Assembly: GCF_022458895.1 (NCBI RefSeq)
Contig: NZ_JAINFL010000006.1
Coordinates: 487,105 to 551,104, forward strand
DNA from: Roseihalotalea indica
GTDB lineage: Bacteria; Bacteroidota; Bacteroidia; Cytophagales; Cyclobacteriaceae
Length of the DNA: 64,000 nucleotides
Direction: 5' to 3'
Shown here: piece after piece, positions 1 through 8,477 of the stretch
Position numbering within the stretch: position 1 is the stretch's first letter
Layout of the letters: each line of letters starts with the position of its first letter
Position numbers and translations under genes: made by a program
Notes under the pieces: generated by a model
Seen by the model: only the letters and a program-made list of their open reading frames with translations
What the model was told of the DNA's origin: nothing
Databases searched by the model: none

Positions 1-55
1 ACAGCTTTTTTAAAATAATCATTCTAACTTGCAATGCCAATAACCAGACAATAGT

Positions 56-481
56 ATGCATCTTATTATCATTAATGGTCCTAATCTGAATTTGTTAGGT
101 AAGCGCGAGCCAGAAGTGTACGGAAGCCTTTCCTTTGACGATTATTTTCAGCAATTAACCAAGCAGTTTCCTGAGGTACATCTGTCTTATTTCCAGAGTA
201 ATTCGGAAGGTGAACTCGTTAGCAAATTACAGGAGGTGGGCTTTTCTATTGATGGGATTATCCTGAATGCCGCAGCCTACACCCATACCTCAGTGGCTAT
301 TGCCGACGCCGTATCTGCAATTAGCGCCCCCGTAATTGAGGTGCATATCTCCAACGTGCATGCCCGGGAAACTTTTCGTCACCATAGCTACCTCAGCAAG
401 GTGGCTCGGGGTATTATTGTTGGTTTAGGTTTAGCCGGGTACCGGTTAGCCATTGAATTTTTTGTACAGGAAAATAATTGA
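56..481 (+). CDS. aroQ: Type II 3-dehydroquinate dehydratase
   Basis: Catalyses 3-dehydroquinate to 3-dehydroshikimate, the third step of the shikimate pathway, in the cytosol. The 141 residues match the usual type II length. The N-terminal NGPNLNLLGKREPEVYG motif (residues 7-23) carries the arginine (R17) and lid tyrosine (Y22) of the active site, and EVHISNVHAR holds the catalytic histidine before the GLGLAGYRLA C-terminus. The ATG at 56 gives the canonical N-terminus. It is the first complete gene of the window. A 72-base gap separates it from the aminotransferase, so co-transcription is possible but not shown. No other shikimate gene lies nearby. Confidence 0.96.
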   Translation: MHLIIINGPNLNLLGKREPEVYGSLSFDDYFQQLTKQFPEVHLSYFQSNSEGELVSKLQEVGFSIDGIILNAAAYTHTSVAIADAVSAISAPVIEVHISNVHARETFRHHSYLSKVARGIIVGLGLAGYRLAIEFFVQENN

Positions 482-553
482 CCCTCTGAGCTAACAATTC
501 CTGTTAGTTGCTATATAAACCTCTGCTTTTAGTTATCATTCAATCCTTGATGT

Positions 554-1624
554 ATGATCTCATTTTATCCCGGTCCCTCCAAAGTGTATGATCAAATTCC
601 TGATTATGTGCGGGACGCTCATGCTGCTGGTATATTAAGTATCAACCACCGTAGCCCTGAGTTTATGAGCATTTTCGGACGTACGGTGGAATTGGTAAAG
701 GAGAAACTACAGGTACCCGAAGCCTACTCGGTACTATTTGCCTCCTCGGCCACCGAGTGCTGGGAGATTATTTGCCAGTCATTGGTACAGAAGCACTCCT
801 TTCATATTTATAATGGGGCTTTTGGCGAAAAGTGGCACCGTTACGCTACCGGCTTAGTGCCCCAGGCCGATGCCTCTGCCTTTGATCCTGAGACATTGCC
901 AGAAATAGCGAATTTAGCTATTCCGGATTCTGCGGATATGGTCTGTATCACTCATAATGAAACTTCCAATGGCACGGCCTTGCCCTCAGAATGGATACAA
1001 TCCTTACGACAGCACTCTACTGACCCACTCATTGCCGTAGATGCGACCTCTTCTATGGCGGGCATTTCTTTGCCTTGGTCTGCGGGTGACGTATGGTATG
1101 CTTCAGTGCAAAAGTGTTTTGGTCTGCCAGCGGGTATGGCCGTCCTTATTCTTTCTCCCAGAGCGGTACGTCGCGCTGAGGACCTGCACGAAAAACAACA
1201 TTATAACAGCCTACTCTCTATGATTGAGCAAGGTAGACGACGGCAAACTACCCATACGCCCAATGTGCTGGGAGTTTATTTGCTCATGCGTACATTAGAG
1301 CATCGCCAAATAATCGGTGAAACTGAAAAGTTGCTAAAAGAACGATACGGAAAGTTATTAAGAGCATTACTTGCTATGGATCATAGTAGGCCGCTGATTA
1401 GCAATGAAGTAACTCGTTCTATCACAGTGCTTCCTTTTTCATCCCAACCGTCTGTAATTAACCAGCTGAGAGAAAAGGCTAAGGAACAGGAGATTACGCT
1501 GGGCAATGGATACGGCGAGTTGAAGAGTACTACACTGCGTATTGCCAACTTTCCTGCCATCTCTTCCGATGAGATTAATCAATTAATTGCATTTCTTGAG
1601 CATTTCACCCCAACGTTGAGCTAG
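554..1624 (+). CDS. PLP-dependent class V aminotransferase (SerC/AGXT-like)
   Basis: A 356-residue fold-type I aminotransferase of class V, related to phosphoserine aminotransferase and serine-pyruvate/alanine-glyoxylate enzymes. It opens with FYPGPSKV, typical of this group. DATSSMAG supplies the aspartate that contacts the PLP ring nitrogen, and SVQKCFG contains the Schiff-base lysine (K187). SSATECWE near residue 70 is the phosphate-binding turn. Bacteroidetes often carry such a SerC-like protein as well as a canonical serC, so the exact substrate cannot be read from sequence; phosphoserine or a small 2-oxoacid pair is most likely. MarC follows 22 bases downstream. Confidence 0.85.
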   Translation: MISFYPGPSKVYDQIPDYVRDAHAAGILSINHRSPEFMSIFGRTVELVKEKLQVPEAYSVLFASSATECWEIICQSLVQKHSFHIYNGAFGEKWHRYATGLVPQADASAFDPETLPEIANLAIPDSADMVCITHNETSNGTALPSEWIQSLRQHSTDPLIAVDATSSMAGISLPWSAGDVWYASVQKCFGLPAGMAVLILSPRAVRRAEDLHEKQHYNSLLSMIEQGRRRQTTHTPNVLGVYLLMRTLEHRQIIGETEKLLKERYGKLLRALLAMDHSRPLISNEVTRSITVLPFSSQPSVINQLREKAKEQEITLGNGYGELKSTTLRIANFPAISSDEINQLIAFLEHFTPTLS

Positions 1625-1646
1625 CATTTCCGTACAACGTTCGGAT

Positions 1647-2225
1647 ATGACGAATTTTATGCTACAGTTTAAAGATATATTCTCAGTTACGCTCATTTTA
1701 TTTTCCGTAATTGATATCTTGGGAAGTATCCCAATCATTATTGATTTAAGAAAAAGATCAGGAACCATTGAATCGGGTAAAGCGACTATGGTTTCCGGAA
1801 TGATCATGTTTGGCTTCCTGTTTTTAGGTGACCGTATCCTGGCATTATTTGGGCTGGATGTGGCCTCGTTTGCTTTGGCCGGTGCGGTGGTGATGTTTTT
1901 AATTGGGATGGAGATGATTTTGGGCATCGAGATTTTTAAACCAGACTCGGAAGATAGTACCAGCGCTTCTATTGTACCCCTGGCATTTCCCCTTATTGCC
2001 GGGGCCGGTACCATGACAACCCTTATTTCCCTGCGTGCTGCCTACAGTTATCCGAATATCCTGGTCGGGATCGTGATTAATCTTTTTTTAGTGTATATTG
2101 TGCTAAAATCGTCGGTTTGGCTAGAGAAAAAAATTGGCAAAGCTGGCTTCAATATTCTTCGCAAAGTGTTTGGCATTATTTTGCTGGCGATAGCGATTAA
2201 GCTATTCAAAAATCAATTTATGTAA
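1647..2225 (+). CDS. MarC family integral membrane protein
   Basis: A 192-residue protein that is nearly all hydrophobic, with about six predicted membrane segments. The N-terminal pattern (LFSVIDILGSIPIIIDLRK) and the central IVPLAFPLIAGAGTMTTLIS segment are hallmarks of the MarC/UPF0056 family. Members sit in the inner membrane. Despite the name they are not established as antibiotic-resistance pumps and their function is unknown. The start at 1647 follows the upstream stop by 22 bases, which suggests co-transcription with the aminotransferase. A long reading frame on the opposite strand is only its shadow. Confidence 0.9.
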   Translation: MTNFMLQFKDIFSVTLILFSVIDILGSIPIIIDLRKRSGTIESGKATMVSGMIMFGFLFLGDRILALFGLDVASFALAGAVVMFLIGMEMILGIEIFKPDSEDSTSASIVPLAFPLIAGAGTMTTLISLRAAYSYPNILVGIVINLFLVYIVLKSSVWLEKKIGKAGFNILRKVFGIILLAIAIKLFKNQFM

Positions 2226-2306
2226 TTTGTTTTGGGTGTTTGCCTCATGACAATCGCATTTTTTATCGGTGGTAAAACACCATTAACCTAAATAATAAAG
2301 TAGTAG

Positions 2307-2789
2307 ATGATAACCATTTACACCGATGGGTCGTCACGGGGAAATCCAGGTAGAGGTGGCTACGGAACCGTTTTATTATACAAAAATCATCGGAAAGAGC
2401 TTTCTGCTGGCTATCGACAAACGACCAACAACCGTATGGAGCTTTTGGCTGTAATTGTTGGATTGGAAGCGTTGAAAAAACCCGGTATGGAAGTCGTGAT
2501 TTATTCAGATTCTCAGTATGTTGTAGATGCTGTGAACAAAGGATGGGTCTGGAACTGGCAAAAAAAGGACTTCAAAAACAAGAAAAACCCGGACCTTTGG
2601 AAGCGATTCATTCAAATTTACCGCAAGCATGATGTGGAGCTGCGGTGGATCAAAGGGCACTCCGGTATCCCTGAGAATGAGCGTTGCGATGAACTGGCTG
2701 TGATGCAGGCCGATGGCAATAATCTGCTAATTGATAAGGGATTTGAACAAAGTTTGAAAAAAGACGCGCAAACAACTTCTGGAAAGTAG
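2307..2789 (+). CDS. rnhA: Ribonuclease HI
   Basis: Hydrolyses the RNA strand of RNA-DNA hybrids (Okazaki primers, R-loops). The 160 residues cover a complete type 1 RNase H domain with the metal-binding residues D7 (YTDGSSRGNPG), E45 (NNRMELLAVI), D68 (YSDSQYVV) and D128 (NERCDELA), plus the loop histidine H118 (KGHSG). The basic handle segment NKGWVWNWQKKDFKNKKNPDLW (about residues 77-98) is present, as in the E. coli enzyme. The N-terminus begins directly with the first beta strand, which supports the chosen ATG. Confidence 0.96.
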   Translation: MITIYTDGSSRGNPGRGGYGTVLLYKNHRKELSAGYRQTTNNRMELLAVIVGLEALKKPGMEVVIYSDSQYVVDAVNKGWVWNWQKKDFKNKKNPDLWKRFIQIYRKHDVELRWIKGHSGIPENERCDELAVMQADGNNLLIDKGFEQSLKKDAQTTSGK

Positions 2790-2835
2790 TGTTTTACTGA
2801 TTGAAACAAGTTTATTTTTTTAATATCAATCAGCT

Positions 2836-3207
2836 ATGAAAGAAGAAGATCAATACCATCTAAATAACATCGCCAATTACATCAGCGAAATTGAAAGTTA
2901 CGTGCAAGGTATGGAATACCAGGACTTTCAGGGTGAAGAAGAGGTGCGAATGACAGTCGTTGAAAACTTACAACACATTGGCCAGGCCGCTTCTTTACTG
3001 TCAGAAGATTTTACGAGCCAGTTTACCGATGTAGATTATCACGTACTGGATACCTTTAAAGCTGTAAAGTTTGATAATGCCTGGGAACATGGCCATGAGC
3101 AAATTTGGAGTGTTATTACCAATGATCTGCCTCAGTTTCGGGATTTGATTATGACTGAAACCGAACGGGCAGACATCCCCGAGGATGATGATTTGATGGA
3201 ACAATAA
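2836..3207 (+). CDS. HepT-like (DUF86) helical protein, catalytic motif apparently lost
   Basis: A 123-residue helical acidic protein. The layout resembles the HepT/DUF86 family: an N-terminal helix with regularly spaced aromatics, a central segment (ENLQHIGQAASLLS) like the conserved 'iGEA..l' helix, and a C-terminal IWSVITNDLPQFRDLI like the family's 'vW..v.nDLP.l...i'. In active HepT toxins the stretch before that end carries an R-x4-6-H RNase motif; here it reads KAVKFDNAWEHGHEQIW, with no matching arginine-histidine pair. No MntA-type nucleotidyltransferase antitoxin is adjacent. It may be a non-catalytic relative. Family placement is from pattern memory and should be checked by profile search. 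Confidence 0.6.
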   Translation: MKEEDQYHLNNIANYISEIESYVQGMEYQDFQGEEEVRMTVVENLQHIGQAASLLSEDFTSQFTDVDYHVLDTFKAVKFDNAWEHGHEQIWSVITNDLPQFRDLIMTETERADIPEDDDLMEQ

Positions 3208-3226
3208 TTTATGGTAAGCATATCAT

Positions 3227-3256
3227 AAAAAAAGCCTCCCTAGGGAGGCTTTTTTT
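3227..3256. terminator. Bidirectional intrinsic terminator
   Basis: A perfect palindrome GCCTCCCTAGGGAGGC (3234-3249) is flanked by an A-run on the left and a T-run on the right. It sits between the converging HepT-like gene and the HtrA gene, so it can end transcription from both sides. Confidence 0.92.
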
Positions 3257-3273
3257 ATAGGTTATAGTGTGCA

Positions 3274-4743
3274 TTATCTGAGGCCAATACCATAGAATAG
3301 CGTTTCAGAAGGGTTGTCAGGATAGATACCTTCAAGCAGTATTCCATTGCTGGCTTCGTCTAGCATCTCATTCAAATCATCTAGTGAGCGAACAGGCTGT
3401 TTATCAACTCGAGTAATAATAAATCCGGGTTGGATGTCCGCCTGACGTAATCGGCCAGGGTACACTCGGTTTACCTGAACACCACCGGAGATATCCAACT
3501 CATCCAACTGGTCTTTGGAAAGTTCGCTGAATTCAGCACCTAACTCTTCAAACATCTGGCCTCGTTCGGCTTTAGCCAGTTTCAGATCTCCATCGCGAGT
3601 TTTTAGTACCATTTCAAAGGTTTTTTCATCACCACCACGATCAATGGTCACCGTTACACTGTCACCGGGACGTTTGCGTCCGATGTAGGATAAGAGATCA
3701 GAGTTTTGCAGAATCTTGCGTTCATCCACTTGTACAATAATGTCACCTTCCTGGATACCAGCTTCTTCCGCTGAGCCATTTTCTACAACACTTTGTACCA
3801 GCACTCCCTGGTTTCTATCAAGGTCAAATTCTTTGGCCACGGCGGAGTTAATCCCTACAATCTGTACTCCTAAGAAACCGCGCTGAACAGTACCGTATTC
3901 ACGAAGGTCATCAACTACTTTTTTGGCGATATTAGCCGGTACAGCAAATGAGTATCCAACGTAGCTACCAGTCTGGCTGGCAATAGCGGTATTGATACCA
4001 ATCAGGTTACCATCCACATCAACTAAGGCACCACCACTGTTACCAGGGTTTACGGCAGCGTCTGTCTGAATAAATGACTCAATAGCATACTGGTCTTGCA
4101 AAATATTGATGCTTCTACCCGTGGCACTAACAATACCCGCAGTTACGGTAGAATTTAATCGGAAAGGATTACCCGCGGCTAACACCCACTCGCCAATGCG
4201 AACCTGGTCAGAGTTAGCAAAAGTTAAAGAAGGCAATCGCTCTTCATCAATTTTGATAAGGGCCAGGTCAGTAGTGGGGTCAGTACCAATTACCTGGGCA
4301 GTATAGCTTCGGTTATCAACTAATACCACGGTCAGTTCGTCGGCATCAGCTACTACGTGGTTATTGGTTACAATATACCCATCAGAGCTGATGATAACGC
4401 CCGATCCTGATCCCATTCTTGGGCCCTGGGGAGCCTGCTGAAAGCGATCACCGAAGAAATCCCGGAAAAACTCAGGAATCTGTTGCTGCTGCCCATTGGA
4501 GGCGGAAGCGGATTGTTGTACCGAGGTAATATGAACCACTGCGGGAGTAACTTTCTCAGCAGCAACCGTGAAATCGAAGGGTGCGGCAGTTGTAGAGCGG
4601 TCGGCAATATAGCTGGCAAAGGCTGGTTTGGTCGACTCATCTACCTGAATAATCTGAGTATCATCTACAAAGTAGATATACGCAGTCAATGTAATGATAC
4701 TAGCAAAAACCGCAGCAAGTACGGTTGTTAACATGTTCTTCAT
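3274..4743 (-). CDS. Do/HtrA (DegP/DegQ-like) periplasmic serine protease
   Basis: Envelope protein quality-control protease/chaperone, 489 residues, usual Deg length. An N-terminal hydrophobic segment (about 5-25) acts as signal anchor or signal peptide. The trypsin-like domain carries the triad H129 (TNNHVV), D159 (TTDLALIKI) and S236 (GNSGGAL). Two PDZ domains follow: one around residues 285-385 with GFLGVQIVGIN, and a second at the C-terminus (VYPGRLRQADIQPGFIITRVD). A glutamine-rich loop (about 84-106) precedes the catalytic core, like the LA loop of DegP. It converges on the HepT-like gene and is transcribed alone. Confidence 0.94.
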   Translation of the reverse strand: MKNMLTTVLAAVFASIITLTAYIYFVDDTQIIQVDESTKPAFASYIADRSTTAAPFDFTVAAEKVTPAVVHITSVQQSASASNGQQQQIPEFFRDFFGDRFQQAPQGPRMGSGSGVIISSDGYIVTNNHVVADADELTVVLVDNRSYTAQVIGTDPTTDLALIKIDEERLPSLTFANSDQVRIGEWVLAAGNPFRLNSTVTAGIVSATGRSINILQDQYAIESFIQTDAAVNPGNSGGALVDVDGNLIGINTAIASQTGSYVGYSFAVPANIAKKVVDDLREYGTVQRGFLGVQIVGINSAVAKEFDLDRNQGVLVQSVVENGSAEEAGIQEGDIIVQVDERKILQNSDLLSYIGRKRPGDSVTVTIDRGGDEKTFEMVLKTRDGDLKLAKAERGQMFEELGAEFSELSKDQLDELDISGGVQVNRVYPGRLRQADIQPGFIITRVDKQPVRSLDDLNEMLDEASNGILLEGIYPDNPSETLFYGIGLR

Positions 4744-5158
4744 GGGTCGTCTATTTTTATGTTATCGTAATTTTAGTAATACTTTCGGTTCTATCTTTTC
4801 AACTGAAAAAACCTTGGCTGGTTAATGAAAATCCTTTTTTTCAAGTAAAGTCCGGTTCAGAACTTTATCATTCCAATGCTTCGGTTTATTCAATCTTACG
4901 TACAGCTAACATCTTCGTTGAGGGATAAATTACTCTGATGCTGTTAAAAAATGTTAAACCATGCGGGTATAAGCGATATTTTATGAGCCAGGGCCATTGA
5001 AAAGAATCATAAGTAGCGACTATCTCCTCTAAGGATGGATCTTAAAAAGCAAAAGGAATCATCTGTTAATCACTGGGGTTCCATATTAGAATATGCCTAG
5101 TGAGCGATTTTTTTAGCGAAAGCGTTAGAAACTAGGCAATTGCTGTTAATTTTGCGGC
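4744..5158. other. Divergent promoter region between htrA and guaA
   Basis: 415 bases without a convincing gene; a short frame overlapping the htrA start has no coding character. The only clear structure is an inverted repeat TGCCTAG (5094-5100) / CTAGGCA (5132-5138) just before the guaA -7 box. It could be an operator or a leader hairpin. I see no guanine-riboswitch core. Confidence 0.5.
5147..5154 (+). promoter_or_regulatory. Bacteroidetes -7 box before guaA
   Basis: TAATTTTG fits the TAnnTTTG consensus and lies only four bases before the guaA ATG. The same spacing occurs before the his leader peptide. If used, the mRNA would start at or next to the start codon, i.e. be leaderless. No good -33 TTTG is seen 19-21 bases upstream, so confidence is limited. 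Confidence 0.45.
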
Positions 5159-6694
5159 ATGCCTGAAACAATCCTAATAATTGACTTTGGTTCCCAGTAT
5201 ACCCAACTGATTGCTCGAAGAGTTCGGGAATTAGATGTGTACTGCGAAATTCATCCGTATAACCACCTGCCGGAGCTGGCCGCTTTGCCCAATCTTAAAG
5301 GAGTAATCCTGTCGGGAAGTCCCTGTTCGGTGAAGGATGAAGATTCGCCCCGAATTGAACTTTCCGATCTGCTAGGGAAATACCCGGTGCTGGGGGTTTG
5401 CTACGGGGCTCAGTTAATTGCTCAGCTGCGTGGGGGAGAGGTGCTTCCATCCCGCATCCGCGAGTACGGCCGGGCACGCCTGCACAAGCTAGACATGCAT
5501 GCGCGCCTGTTCAAGGAAATGACTCCTGAGTCGCAGGTCTGGATGTCGCATGGAGATACCATTGCTGAGGTTCCTACCGAGTTTGATGTTATTGCCAGTA
5601 CGGCTACTGTAAATGTAGCAGCGTTTAAGATCAAAGATCAGGAAACGTACGGTATTCAGTTTCACCCAGAAGTAACTCATTCTACCGAAGGAAAAACCAT
5701 TCTGCGAAACTTCGTTGTCCACATCTGCGGTTGCGCTCAGGACTGGACCTCTGATCAGTTTGTAGAAGCCACTGTAGCTGCGCTTAAAGAACAGCTTCAG
5801 GACGATAAGGTAGTTTTGGGGTTATCCGGTGGGGTAGATTCTTCGGTGGCAGCCATGCTTATTCATCAGGCAATTGGTAAAAACCTGCATTGCATCTTTG
5901 TGGATAATGGCTTGTTGCGGAAGAATGAGTTTGAAGATGTTCTGCACTCCTATAAAGATATGGGGCTGAATGTGAAGGGGGTAGATGCCCGACAGGATTT
6001 CTACCAGGCGCTCGCTGGTATTAGCGATCCGGAAGGAAAACGGAAAGCCATTGGTAAAACGTTTATCGATATTTTTGACCGCGAAGCACATCGTATTCAG
6101 GATGTTAAGTGGTTAGGGCAAGGAACGATCTATCCTGACGTTATAGAATCAGTTTCGGTAAAAGGGCCGTCGGTTACCATCAAGTCGCACCACAATGTGG
6201 GGGGGCTGCCGGAGAAAATGCATATGAAAGTGGTAGAGCCACTTCGCATGCTATTTAAAGATGAAGTACGGCTGGTTGGCAAAACGCTGGAAATAGACGA
6301 TGCCATCCTCGGCCGGCATCCATTCCCCGGGCCCGGACTGGCTATCAGAATTTTAGGTGATGTTACCGAAGACAAAGTGCATATTTTGCAAGAGGTAGAT
6401 CATATTTTCATTTCGCAACTGAAGGATCATAACCTTTATAAAGATGTGTGGCAGGCAGCCGCTATTCTGCTTCCCATTCAGGCAGTAGGCGTGATGGGCG
6501 ACGAACGAACATATGAGCGAGTCGTGTGCCTTCGGGCCGTAACCAGTGTGGATGGTATGACTGCCGATTTTTGCCATCTCCCGTATGAGTTTCTGGGTGA
6601 AGTTTCCAGCCAGATCATCAATCAGGTAAAGGGAGTAAACCGCGTTGTATACGATATCAGTTCAAAACCACCGGCTACTATTGAGTGGGAATAA
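5159..6694 (+). CDS. guaA: GMP synthase (glutamine-hydrolysing)
   Basis: Converts XMP to GMP with ATP and glutamine-derived ammonia. The 511 residues cover the full family length. The N-terminal class I glutamine amidotransferase domain has the triad C81 (GVCYGAQ), H169 and E171 (QFHPEV). The ATP-pyrophosphatase domain begins with the P-loop GLSGGVDSS (221-229). The C-terminal dimerisation domain ends in the typical KPPATIEWE. The ATG at 5159 gives the standard [19 protein letters not shown] start. It is followed after 40 bases by the TPR/ligand-binding gene and hemL, a likely operon. Confidence 0.98.
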   Translation: MPETILIIDFGSQYTQLIARRVRELDVYCEIHPYNHLPELAALPNLKGVILSGSPCSVKDEDSPRIELSDLLGKYPVLGVCYGAQLIAQLRGGEVLPSRIREYGRARLHKLDMHARLFKEMTPESQVWMSHGDTIAEVPTEFDVIASTATVNVAAFKIKDQETYGIQFHPEVTHSTEGKTILRNFVVHICGCAQDWTSDQFVEATVAALKEQLQDDKVVLGLSGGVDSSVAAMLIHQAIGKNLHCIFVDNGLLRKNEFEDVLHSYKDMGLNVKGVDARQDFYQALAGISDPEGKRKAIGKTFIDIFDREAHRIQDVKWLGQGTIYPDVIESVSVKGPSVTIKSHHNVGGLPEKMHMKVVEPLRMLFKDEVRLVGKTLEIDDAILGRHPFPGPGLAIRILGDVTEDKVHILQEVDHIFISQLKDHNLYKDVWQAAAILLPIQAVGVMGDERTYERVVCLRAVTSVDGMTADFCHLPYEFLGEVSSQIINQVKGVNRVVYDISSKPPATIEWE

Positions 6695-6734
6695 CTATTG
6701 TTCGTAAAATCAGTTTGTTAGAAAAAAATTGACA

Positions 6735-8471
6735 ATGACAGTACGCTATTTTTTGTACGCTTTTTTTATCATCATTAGCGCCTACCTTACTCAGATACCA
6801 GCCAATGCGCAGGATGCCGGTGCCGAATCATACCAGCAACGGTACGTTCGGGCCAAAGCGTTGTATGAGCAGGGTAAATACGATCTGGCTATTGATATCC
6901 TTCGTCCGCTAAGCCGGGAAGAAAAGGGAAATCCTTATGTGCGATATGCCTCCTTCTTTTACGCAATGGCCGCTTTCCAGACTGAAGATTATAATCTGGC
7001 TAAAAATATGTTTTTGCAGATCAAAGATAAATATCCACGGTGGAAGCGTATGCCAGAGGTAAATTACGGACTAGCTAACACTTATTACGAGTTAGAAAGT
7101 TACGATCAGGCCTTTGCAATGACTGCTGAGCTAACCACCGGAAGCCAACCGGATGATCAGCTACGGGAAGACGCCAGCGATATGAAGCAATACTATATTG
7201 CCCAAACCCCTGATTCTATACTTCGTACTTTGTTGGTGAAATTTCCGGATGAGAAAGCCATTGCCGAGCAACTGGTTACCAACCTCACGTATAGCGTATA
7301 CAGCGAAGAAAATATTCGCTACAAAGATTCTTTGGTGCAAGCCTATTCAATAGATCTGTCAGAGTTGGGCATTGCCAGCCAGGCAGCTTCAGTACGGAAG
7401 GAAGTGTATCACGTGGCGGCCTTTTTACCTTTCTTTCAAAATAAGCTTACCACTTCTTCGCTCACTGATAACCGAGTAGGTAACCAGTTTATTCTTGAGC
7501 TTTACCGTGGTATGGAACTCGCGAGCAAAGATCTTCAGAAAGAAGGAATCAATGTGCAGTTGCACGCTTATGATACCGAGCGGGAGTATGATGTTACCAA
7601 ACGACTGTTATCGGAAGAGGAAATTGAGTATATGGATGCGTTCATTGGCCCATTATACCAGGGACCCGTGAAAGCTGTATCAGAGTATGCACTGAAAAAT
7701 CAGGTGTATATGTTTAATCCTCTGTCAGCTAATCCGCAAATCATTGGTGATAACCCTTTTTCGTATCTGTTGCGCCCCAGTTCAGCCACCGAGGCTAAAA
7801 TGGCGGCACGGTACGCGCTAGATTCGCTACAGGCCACACGGGCAGTGGTAGTAACTGGCCCAACCAAGAGAGACTCCGCCAGGGTTTTTACTTTCATTGA
7901 GAACTTTCAGGCTGATTCAGACCGACCGGTATATATGGAGGTGATTGAGGATTACAATGAAGAAACGATGGATACTTTTGTGGAGAAATTAGTTGAGATG
8001 AGTGAAGAAGGCGAAACAGTCGTTTATGTAGCTTCCGATCAGGAGCTAGTCATTACTAACACAATTAGTGCCTTAGTAATGTCAGCAGCGCCGCTAAAAG
8101 TGATTGGCAGCGAGTCTTGGTTTGATTTTACCACGATCTCCTACGAACAGCTCGAAGATTTAGGTACTTACTTGTTGAGTCCGGTTTTCCTTGATTACAG
8201 TAATCCAAAGATCAGAGAATTTAAACAACGCTACCGGGATGAATACTATACTCTGCCCAGCAAGAACGTGTTCATTGGTTACGATACCATGTATTTTCTG
8301 GGGCAGATGCTGAATGAGTACGGAATTTATTTTCAGGAATTTTTCACGGATAGTGAGCCGGTGCCCAGCGTATTTTTTAAAGGATACAACTATTTCCAAG
8401 CAAACGACAATCAGGTGGTTCCTGTTCTGCACTTTGAGAATGGTTCGCTCATCCTTTCTTCTTCAAATTAA
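6735..8471 (+). CDS. Exported TPR plus type-1 periplasmic ligand-binding protein (LpoA-like layout)
   Basis: I chose the ATG at 6735, two codons inside a longer frame that opens with TTG, because it places the signal peptide (about 1-24, ending ANA-QDAG) at the N-terminus. Residues ~30-130 contain TPR-like helices (ALYEQGKYDLAIDILRPL, ANTYYELESYDQAFAM). After ~220 comes a type-1 periplasmic binding fold like branched-chain amino-acid receptors (VYHVAAFLPFF; IGPLYQGPVKAVSEYA; FNPLSANPQI; VGYDTMYFLGQML-like end). TPR followed by this fold is the layout of LpoA, the activator of penicillin-binding proteins, but no transporter or PBP gene adjoins, so the role is open. It ends 6 bases before hemL. 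Confidence 0.75.
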   Translation: MTVRYFLYAFFIIISAYLTQIPANAQDAGAESYQQRYVRAKALYEQGKYDLAIDILRPLSREEKGNPYVRYASFFYAMAAFQTEDYNLAKNMFLQIKDKYPRWKRMPEVNYGLANTYYELESYDQAFAMTAELTTGSQPDDQLREDASDMKQYYIAQTPDSILRTLLVKFPDEKAIAEQLVTNLTYSVYSEENIRYKDSLVQAYSIDLSELGIASQAASVRKEVYHVAAFLPFFQNKLTTSSLTDNRVGNQFILELYRGMELASKDLQKEGINVQLHAYDTEREYDVTKRLLSEEEIEYMDAFIGPLYQGPVKAVSEYALKNQVYMFNPLSANPQIIGDNPFSYLLRPSSATEAKMAARYALDSLQATRAVVVTGPTKRDSARVFTFIENFQADSDRPVYMEVIEDYNEETMDTFVEKLVEMSEEGETVVYVASDQELVITNTISALVMSAAPLKVIGSESWFDFTTISYEQLEDLGTYLLSPVFLDYSNPKIREFKQRYRDEYYTLPSKNVFIGYDTMYFLGQMLNEYGIYFQEFFTDSEPVPSVFFKGYNYFQANDNQVVPVLHFENGSLILSSSN

Positions 8472-8477
8472 AATTTC

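Noticed and set aside
1583..2014. A 143-codon minus-strand frame opposite MarC
   Set aside because: Antisense shadow of a clear membrane-protein gene, with codon-phase composition expected of a shadow.
2836..3207. HepT-MntA toxin-antitoxin system
   Set aside because: There is no nucleotidyltransferase partner and the RNase motif is missing.
4725..4928. A 67-codon plus-strand frame overlapping the start of htrA
   Set aside because: Overlaps the htrA coding start, has no homology or start signal, and lies in promoter DNA.
4930..5158. Guanine riboswitch before guaA
   Set aside because: No conserved three-way junction core could be found; only a simple inverted repeat is present.
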